A stretch of DNA of 64,000 bases from Hemicentrotus pulcherrimus (lineage: Eukaryota; Echinodermata; Echinoidea; Camarodonta; Strongylocentrotidae), in the NCBI GenBank assembly GCA_003118195.1, contig BEXV01000863.1, forward strand, positions 88,495 through 152,494. Reading direction: 5' to 3'. The notes beneath the pieces are model-generated. The model made no database searches. It was not told the origin of the DNA and saw nothing but the letters and a program-made list of their open reading frames with translations. This document shows positions 50,301-61,295 of this stretch, in pieces; position 1 is the stretch's first letter, and every line of letters begins with the position of its first letter. The position numbers were made by a program, and so were the translations under genes.

Positions 50301-53300
50301 TAAATGCAGAGTATGCCGATAGTCACAACGATCCTATGGGTGTGAGTCATCGCATAACAGTACGATTTGTGCCTGATGAGGTACAGCTAAAAGGACAGCG
50401 ATCGGAAGTGATCTTTACTCATTCAGCTACCATGAAGGAAGAGATAGCCCCTCTTCATGTTGTTCGACTTCTAGAGGCTGACTTCACTCCAGATAGGAAA
50501 CAGAAACCCTATTCGCAGAATGACATGAAGTTCATTAGGCTAATGAAGAAGGAGGTCCACATTACAGAGAGTGGACATTATGAGATGCCGTTGCCGTTTA
50601 AGGAGGAGGAGATGCCTACGCTGCCTAACAACAGATTTGTGGCCGTTAAACGTCTGGACCATCTCAAGAGGAAGTTTGAAAATGATGCTACCTATTATGA
50701 TCGGTACCTACAGCAAATGAACAACCTTCTTCACAAGAAGTATGCAGAGAGGGTATCTGAACCGAGTGAACCAGGCAATCGATGGTACATTCCCCATCAC
50801 GGAGTGCAGCAACTAAAGAAACTCAGAATGGTGTTCGACTGCAGCTCACAATTTAAGGGGGAATGTTTGAACTCTCATCTTCTGACGGGTCCTGATTTGA
50901 CCAATGCACTAGCTGGAGTACTTTGCAGGTTTAGGAAAGAGAAAGTGGCCTTCATGTGTGACATAAAGGAAATGTTCCATCAGTTTCATGTCAACAAGGA
51001 ACATCGTGACTGCTTACGCTTCCTCTGGTGGCCAAATGGAGACTACCACCAAGAGCCTGTTGACTATCGTATGAATGTGCATCTGTTCGGAGCCGCTTCT
51101 TCTCCCGGATGTGCCAACTTTGGTTTGAAACAGATAGCAACAGACATGGCAGATGTGATAGGTCAAGATGCAGCCAAGTTCATACAGCAAGACTTTTATG
51201 TTGATGATGGGCTGAAAGCTGTAGCAACAGAAGAAGAGGCTATCGAACTACTCGCAAAAACCAAGAAAATATGTGAACATGGAGGGCTACATGTCCATAA
51301 AGTCGTCTCTAACTCCAGAAAAGTACTTGAATCAGTTCCAGCAGAAGACAGAGCCAAGGAAGTTAAAGAATTGAATCTTCTACACGACAATCTTCCCATC
51401 GAGAATGCACTCGGGGTCCAATGGTGTGTAGAGTCTGACACGTTTCGCTTTAGGATGACCTTCCAAGATAAGCCACATGCAGGACTGAAGACAGATACTT
51501 TAATTCACGAACTATAACTTAAATGATCAAACTGCAGACATTTTTCTTTAATTTGAACTTTAATTCACCGAGAAATTGATTCAGTGAATGTGCAACGTAT
51601 AGACTCAAGTCAAGAATATCTAATTAATGTATTTGTTTGTTTTATAGTCCGAGAGATTATGGATGACTGTTTGAAGAATATAATGTATAATCTAAGATTC
51701 ACCATTTAAATGCTTCATTTTTGATTATGTACTTAATTCCATTTTTTGACAGTATATTATAACATGAGTACTTTGTTCGTTCTTGTGTGATATTGAATTT
51801 AAGCGACAGATATTATGCTATATGCAAGTTTTAAGCTTTACAATTGTATTCTGATGCTTTAGGTTTAGCCAAGGCTGTTGCTCATTTTGTTTATTCGGAA
51901 TAGCGTTCAAGAGGTAAATTAATTCTTAATTTAAAGGAGCCATGTTGTGACAGTTGCACTTGTTTATTGTTATCACCCAAGTCNTTACTTAATAATGAAC
52001 TATAGAAATACATGTTTGTATATATCTTGATAACTTTTTGAAAGAGAGTGAATATAAATGAGATCAACTTAAATCAAAAGATGTTAGCACTGCTGCCAAG
52101 TGATTATTAAAAAAAATACATAATGAGTAAGAGAACATACCAGTCTGCGCTGACAGTCCCTGTGTTTTCCAACATGAGATGAACGATGCAAGGCTCTGCT
52201 CCAACCGGTGAAGCACTGAAGTTGAAATCCAGCAGTGCTTGGGTTAACACCACAGCCTTACGTCGCATGTTGTGCTTTGTGACACGCGAGAAGATGAGCT
52301 CAACAGGAGAGGGGTCCGAATCCAGACAAGAGTTCAAACTAATCGGGGAAAAGTGAAAGCATTTGATATTAGTTTGGTACATGTTTTTCCTTCTTCTGCC
52401 GTTTAAGTATTTATTCACATAACAATGGGTATCATTCAAACCGGTATCTGATATTTTTGGCTTCTTCAAGTTCAATTCGTTAGGATTTAAATGAAAATAA
52501 AAGACATCTTACATAGATTATTTGTTAATCAGATGGGTGCATTTAACATGTTTTGATTTGGTGGTACCAGTATATTGTTAACAATGACATTCAGAAAGGA
52601 ATAAATACATAACACAATATTCAAAGAAATTCACTTTTTATGGCAAAATCTCTGTTTGGAATCATTCAAACTGAAGTAACTTACTTATCCAGGGATAAGA
52701 GACTCCAGAGCCTGGCCTTGCTAATCCCAGCAGCACTGCCATAGCAGCGGGCATCAGTGATCTGGAGAGTTGGGTACACCCCTACCGCAGTCATCTCACA
52801 AAGCTGGTGCATAGTGCCACTGACAGGGACCAGGACACTCTCCTTGCTCATCTCAGAAACACTCTTTGACTCTTCTTCCTTCTTCTCTCCCTCCTTCTTC
52901 TCGTCTTCCTTCCCCTCCGTTTCTTCATCCTTCTTCTGCGTCCTCTCCAGGTTTGGGATGGACGGGGTGAGGAGACGGTAGCCGATGGAGAAGGTGTAGC
53001 CAAGACGTCTCTCAGGGCGGATGGTGGCTCGGATGACACGCCTTGAACGGGCTGGAAGGACGTCCCTTGTTCTGTCTAAAGTCAGAGCTGGAAAAAGAGG
53101 ACAAACATTGTACCTATCTCAAAATCTCTGTTCTAAATGATACAAAAATGCCCATATATAGCTCTCAACAGACAACAACGCAAACAGAAAAAGGAAATAT
53201 TTGCACGACATATGAATACATTGGTGAATATAAGCAATATTTCATTCGTATTTCATATTCAATCGATCATTCAAGTACCAATATATGTACTTCCTAAAGC

Positions 53301-56300
53301 CCTATCTAATGTTTCAATTAAAAGTGTTCTGATTTGACATTTGCTCTGATGACAATTTGTGTGGGCTTTATTTTTTGTAAAAGATACAGGGCTAGGGCTA
53401 AGGTTGCAAGAGGTAGTTTAATATTTAGGAGTTAAATTTAGGATAAGGTACAGTGTTTGATACCAGGTTGAAGTTAGGACTTTGGTAAGCGTTACAACTT
53501 TACTTCAGAGTGACTGTCGTCAGAACATGCGTCATAAAATACAATGCCATGAGATACCTACCCAGGTCATCTGTTTCAGCTGCCTCCTCAGCATAGCTAC
53601 CCTGCATGGTCTGCTCCACGCTAAGCTCATAGTGGAGGCTGCAGTTGCTGTTATTATGCAGGACTATGTCTCTGCTGACTGCGGTGTTCACTACCACATC
53701 AGACAAGTCTACCACAGGTTCTTCACACTAAACAAACAAAATAACAGGAAATAGTAAGCAATGATATCTAATGTACGTTTTTTCCTAATGATAATGGAAA
53801 ATTTTAACAGCATGAGAATAGACATTCTGAAACTTGTTTAACAATGTACATGGTTATCTATAACCTTATATCTACATGTACATTATCTACTAAAGAATAC
53901 TGCCCCCATAATGATAGGCATTTTCTTACTCGGCTGAGAGTGATTTCATTATCATAATCCTATGAAACCCCAATTCATAGATTAATGCAAGAACATTAAA
54001 ACCTACTTATTAAAATTAATTATTATCAGTATTATAAGTGGGGGGTTCCTACACACTATCAATCGATAATATATACAAAAGAAAGCTGATTAATAAACAA
54101 AAACAAGTTATATAGATTTACCCCTCCAATATCTGGACAACATTATTTCCTTGTCAAACTGACTGATAATCACTTCTGTATCTAATTACCTTGATTCTTC
54201 CGATAGATCCTTCTCCAAGAACTCTGAGCAAGAACGCTTTCCTTCTCTTCAAATCCCTGCATACATGCAGACAAAATGTAATATGATCATATCAAAATAG
54301 CATTTAAAATGCACATGAGAATAGAGGTACGAAAGAAGCAGGCTGAAATATGAATGTATGCAATGATTTCCATACTACACACAAATATGGTATAATAACA
54401 CAGGTAAATTCAGTCATGGGAGTGTTGAAGTGATTTGAGATGATGGAGCGGCCATATACAAAACAAATCATGTTGAATTAAAAATGTTTTTATTATTTTG
54501 ATACAATTTTTAAAATTTATACCATTAAATTGTGTTTTTTTTTTAAATCAAGCTGCCAACTGTATCAAGATTCACACAACTCATTTGCCTTACTTACCCA
54601 ATGTGGTTGATGTCTTCAACATACATGGATGGCTTGACCACATACTTGACTTCCTCGCTGGGCGTGAAAGTCCATACATGGGACTGAAGGGAAAATATGG
54701 ATGAAACAACGGTAAAAATATGTACTTCTAGCCTTCATAAACAACTACATTCTCCCTTTGATAACAGTCATTCAAATTGTATCTTACACAACATTAAACT
54801 TAAAAAAACACAGCACATGTCCTACGATAATACTATAATTTTTAAAGAGTAATGAATTTGAAACTGCACTCTTCCAAGGAGGCGAGATAGCTCAGTCAGT
54901 AGACCAGTGGTCTCGTAATGCTGTGACTCGGGTTCGAAACCAATTCGGCATTAATCCTCATTACCAGATCCCTCGGAGAGGACCTAAAGCCATCGGCCGT
55001 CTGGTTGCTTACTTACAAGCATTTATGCTTTCTTAGCAGTCAGGTAAAATAACTACCACCATTCCATTCCATTCCAACCACCATTCTATTCCATTCCAAT
55101 AACTTAAATGCTAGTTTACATAATCTCAAAAAATGCTGTGTGTACAACAAAATTCTATAAATTGCTTACAATAATTTCATTTTCAAAGAACATGATACAC
55201 GTATCCAATTTGATGAAATACAACCAAATAAAACAGAGAAAAGAGTACAACGTTCATTTGGAACAAAATATCTCAGGTAATATGATACCCGACATTGGCT
55301 AGTTAGAGAGAACAAACATTTAAACACTTCATCTTATTTCTCGCATTCCCCTTCAATTAATTCAGAAACCACCTCATTCCCACAGACGGTGGGTAAAAAG
55401 AGTATAACAGTAACAAGTTGTAACTGTACCTGTGTTTCATTGGGCAGTATGATACCGGTGATTGGGTAGACAGAGAGGAGATCCCTATGGTGGTGAGGTA
55501 CCTTCCATCGGTACTTGAGAGCAATCCGAGATGTATTCTTGACCTTGTAACTCCTCTGAGAGGAGGTACCAATGCATGTACTCTTGAAGTATAGCACACC
55601 CTGTAAAATGAAGCAAAATATCAGTGAAGATCATGTCATCTACTTATACTAATGTAAAATGATGACAAGATCAACTTGTAATAATCACTGATTTAATTAC
55701 TTCTATATCCTAAAGTAAACTGTTACTGGGTAAAAACTTCCTGATTTTGATGAAATATGACTCATACAATTTCTGAGTGGTCACTTTATTCTCAAAATAC
55801 CACTGCCCCAGTAATATAAAAGAAAGTTATGATGCACACTTGTCATTTGAAGCAAGTTGACCAAACCCAGGCACAGGTTGCAGCAAAATATTCAGATGGA
55901 TCATTAGAGGAGTTTAAAGAACAACATTCTGGAAAGTTACTATAGTTACAGGTATCAGCATAGAATACAATCTTCATTCAACTTGCTTGCTAGAGCTTTC
56001 CCATCATAATTATTATTTTTTTGTATATATTATCAGAGGAGAGCCAGAATGATGCTCACTCATACAAATTTACATAGATGTAATGCCCTTCAGGCTCTCA
56101 GGCACGTTCCTCTGTATATAATTGTCTCACTGATGAGATGAATGTACATACCTCTGTGTCAAGCAGTACCCTGGGTTGTTCCGATGACCCCAGACAGTCC
56201 ATGGTCTGGATGTGTTTGTCCGAGTCATTGAGCCTGCAGGAGAACTGATGCCTTAGAGTCATGTCCTTGACCTTTGGTATGACCTTGAAGACAAAGAGTT

Positions 56301-59300
56301 GATGCTTGTCTCGGAGTAAACCGGAGGATGGCTTGACCTTGAATGTCCTGTTGTGAAGAGAAAATGAGAATGATTTACTTTTCTACCATGTTGGCCCCAG
56401 CATTGCTATACTGCAACACTGTTACTGACAAGAAATAACTGTGTGGATCTCCATTACCATAAATGAAGGTTGGATGCTATTTGATCCTGTAAACAATAAT
56501 GTTGTATTTAAATCATATGAGATGTTTACAGCAAAACTCCATCAATTCATCTAGATTTCAAAAACAAATTAGATCGCACCTCTTGTGAATAATGGATTTG
56601 CAAGTGGCAACTCCAATATGAGTCGTCAGATGTATCAAATTAAATATGTCAAATTTGTTTACGTAACACATTTCACTTTTTGACCTTCCTAGTGTAATCA
56701 TTTAAAGGTATTTCTACCAGCAAATAAAACCTTGCCAACTGAATGGCCTATCAAGGGTAATAAAAACAAAGATAAATACGCCTATGACTCTCATCACTCA
56801 GAAGAAAACCTGACTCTGGAAGCTTCTACAGAGCGTTACTCACCCCGATGGATCATCTGGGATGCTGAAATGAATGGGCGTGGTCCCTGCGTTGCTAAGC
56901 AACATGGTCTTGTAGATGGAATCACCAACATCAACAGCAGGGAAAACCTAATGATAACAATAATATTCACACATCATAATGTTTAAATCAATTAAATCAA
57001 TTCAGTAAAATAGGTAAACCCTGTATATACTTTGAATATATGTTTCTGTTAGGAGAAAATTCTAGTAGCTCGGAGGATATTGCAACAAAATTGGAACTGG
57101 GAAGACCTGGGTTCAATTCTGAGTCTGTGCAATAGTGCCTTGGATAAATCATCAATCTTTTATTACGAAGCCTTTTGAAGAAGTGAATATGTTTTCTTGC
57201 TGTTTAGCATTACGTATTTGATTTTTTGTTATTGATTTTTTTTTTTTTTAAATATATAGAATATTGTTTTCTTACCCTCCTATACAAATATACCCACTAA
57301 ACCCCAACAGTGAGACTCTTTTAACTAACCAGTTTCTTGGTATCCAGTGTGTAGCGTGGCAGGAAAGTTTCGTTATTTGGTTGGAAGGTCTGTCCCACTG
57401 CAGCAACGGTCAGACACCATGGGGGAGAGAAGGTCTCATCCTGGACCAAACGATAGTCTCTCATGCTCTGTGAGAAGGAACAAGAACAAACGATTAGAGG
57501 AACAAGGAATTCTTTAAAAGAGCTCCAATGAAATCGAAATCTAAAATATCTAGAATCTATCTCAGTAAAACCTTCAACTCAATTCATTTCAATTTCAATT
57601 AAATAAATATTTATCATAAACAATATTCATGATTATGGTAACAGCTAATTTTCTCCATGTGCTGTTAGTGTTAGATTTCACAGTGTCTCACACTATAAAA
57701 TGATATATTACTATGTCTTACCTTGTAACATGCATAACCTTCAAGTTCTGTGCCAAAGAATTGGTTGGGAGCATTCTGAAAATTAAAGAATAGAGAAGAA
57801 AAAAAAGATCATAATTATAAACATAATTATGAAAGTTCTGAGACTAGAATGTATATTCAATAGTATCCATCCAAGTATCTATCTCTCGCAGACAATCGGG
57901 GCCCTTTATTTTTTTGTAAGCTTTATTCCTTTATATTTGGCTCTCTATTCAATCTTGAGGGCAAGACAAAAAACTTCAGTACGTCTTTATTCACATCTAT
58001 CCTACAATTTTGAAGAACCAATCATCTACATTCAAACCTGTCTATAGCCAACGCCCAAGGGAAACGCAAAAAGTGGTCTCTGTAAACAAGGGGTCTTTGT
58101 AGACAGGTTCCTTTAGTACATGTTTCAATGAGAAACCATTTTAAAGGGAAACAAAAAATTTGGTCCTTGTAAACAGGTGGTCACTAAAGCAGGTTTGACT
58201 GTATTAAGTTTTCAATTTATTCCTAATTCCTACCCAGGAGAACTCAACTTACAGGTTTGAAGGTCACTCTGAACGACGTCATCTTGAGAGGTGGGATGTC
58301 GGCTGATACCGGCGAGATGGAATAGATGTGGTTTTCATCCCCCATCCAGGTGACCGTGATCTTGCCCTTGGTGTGGTTGGTGATGTTGAGGGTCTTCTGG
58401 AGAGGGCGGCGGAGGTCCTGCACGTTCCCAAAGTCAACGTGGGTGGTATCGATGGTCACATGCACCGGTTGCTGTAGAGAGATGTGGTCGAGAGTTGGGG
58501 TTAGATTGGAGTAAACTTGTAGCTCTAGATATTTGTGCATACCAGAAATGAATTTATGAAACATTGCTATGTTCATTATAGAGATTAGCTACTGATGGGC
58601 TCATGCTATGACAGTTCATGAATCTAAAAATTTACCTAAATGGGTATCTTTGTTAGAACTCTAATCATTAACTTTAAGCATGCAAATTGACATTTATAGT
58701 CAGCTTGAAAAGAGATGAAACAAAATGGTACATGAATGTATAACTTGGGGTGGTCTAATATATTCAATTTGAAATAATAATTAATAAAGTTACTTTTAAG
58801 GTGAACACACCACTTAAGGATTTTAAAAAACCGCTTTCACATCCTTGGTGAAAAATCTACCAAAGAATACCAATGGTGTACTATACATTTGAACTAAGTA
58901 AATCTAGATTCTCTATCCGGTAATGGAAACAAAAGTATATGTATCATTGCATTTGTTCACAAGGATATCATTACAGGCCTGATCTAACACCCAAATAATA
59001 ATAAATTTTAATTAAAAATTTGACTTAAAAAGTTAATTAATGTTAAATCATTGAAACCCGGTGGCACAGTACGAGTTAATTAATAGTATGGTTGTCCAAA
59101 AACTTACTGTATATTCGCCATGTCTGCCATCATCGAAGTACTCCTTCATTGGAGGGAGTGGTGTAGGGCTTTGTACGAGATCCTCCACAGCTTCAGCTGA
59201 TGGATGTGTCAGGCAATTGTTAGAATCCAATGTAAGCTTCCCATCCTTTACCATCTCATTCAAGTGCTAGAAACAAAATATTAAGTAAATTGGATGTTTG

Positions 59301-61259
59301 ATACAATCAAAGCATAACATTTTATTACAGTATGTTTTTTTTTTCCAAATGAGTATAGACAATGTTCACATGCATTATCTTAAGATGAGTGTGATCACAG
59401 CTGGAGAATACATGCAGACAGATAAAGACATTTTCTAACAATTTTAAGTTGATTCTTGTCACTTTTGTCTACATCCTCTCCCATTGTAATTCAATGGTTG
59501 CTTCTTCTTTTTCTTGCCCTGAATCCTTCTTCTATTTTACACCTGTGTGCAAGGGCCAATCCAAACTCTATTGACTACTACAACATCTTAGTAGACCTTA
59601 TGAATACTTCAAGTTGAAAGCTCTTCTACAGCTTCGACCAGATCAAACAATTAGGGAAGGTGACACCCATTCCTTATTTTATGTATTATTTAACATTCTT
59701 GGTAATTTATGCAAAATACCGAAAATGACTAAACATATTGATCTTGCTCAAAGCTTACACAAACCACAATTATTATGTACCTATATTCTTGTTACAATCA
59801 GAAACATCTTTACAAGATCTCATAAATTAGGGAACCTTATTCAATTGCATATGTTTTTTTAAGGTTTCCTCCTCATTACTGTAGATTAAATTAGCATCCT
59901 TAGTATTTAATGACTTGCATAAAATCGTTTTTATTGCTTTAATACCATATACTGTAGATAAGTGTTGTTACCTTGTGCATGCCTTACTTATATGCAGTTA
60001 ATGTGGAAATAAAACCTAATTGAATTTTGTTTAAATATATATATATTCATTGTATTTTCACCTCAGGGGGGAAGACAGAGAAGCCACCAGCTACATGCTG
60101 ACGATACCTGGTTAGATGGAAGGGTTGAAGAACAGCTGGCTTACACAGCTCTGTATGGCAGGTACCAATCATGTCTATGAACAATGGGTCCTGTCATGGA
60201 GTAAAATGTAGAAATCAGCAAAAATATCATGAACAATTGTTAAAACTCAATGTCACGGTGTTTACATATTTGTACAGCACTCAACACTTACAAGATGGAT
60301 GAAAAAATGTGTTTTAGTCAAGGGGGTTTAAATATTTGACTGATGATGGATGCAAAGATTATGTCTTTGATCCCATCATGGTGGTACGTCCTAAAGCACA
60401 ACAATTTATCTGCATTGCTTATCTCTATCATAACTTTATTATGCTCATCATCTGTTCCAGAAACCCCTCTCTCAAACAAAAATATCTATAGTTGGTCTTG
60501 ATTGTCAATTATGAAAATGATTATATAGGACAGACAAACATATAAAAGACAACAACAATTCCAGGATATTTCTTTTGACTTCTTTTAAGCAGGGCTGCAC
60601 TACTTGTTGCTACTTGCGCCCTTTATGTAGCAAACATTGCACAAGCGGTACCCGTTGGTCCCCCATGACCCCTTTTTCTTATATTAATTGAGAGCTGATT
60701 TGATGAGATAACCACCTGTCAGTGACCATGCAGGGAGGTCTAAACCCTCCTGACCAAACTAGTGCCGAGGGGCTTTAAATGTATTCCCAGTTCCCATGGA
60801 GACCAATCAGCATCACATGAACTAACCTGATTCTGTACAAGGCATGTCACCCTCCTGTAATGGTTGATTGGGTGGGACGGTGTAAATGTGACAATGAGGG
60901 TTTGAGTGGTGTGCGGCTCCACCTTACCACACTGGACACTCATCTCAAAGACACTCTGCTGACCATCTATCATAAACTGCAAATAAAATAGAATAAAGTG
61001 TTAGAGTAAGCACAAAGCATGATCCCTTACCAGGACTGGTTGGGATGAATGTAACACTGATTTTATTTGAATAGTGATTATATAGCATGCACACTCAAAA
61101 TGAGAGATGCAGAACTTGGTTAAATCAACACAAAGTATTTTTTACATAAATTAAGTTTTCCTACTCTCTTGCTTCCCCCTTCTCTTTCTCTTTCTGTCTT
61201 TCTTTCTTTCTTTCTCTCTCTCTCTCTTCCTCTCTCTCACCTCTCTTCTCTTCTCTTCT

Positions 61260-61295
<36 letters not shown>

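Noticed and set aside
54879..54950. Functional tRNA gene
   Set aside because: A and B boxes are good, but the arms do not pair convincingly and a SINE body plus tail follows.
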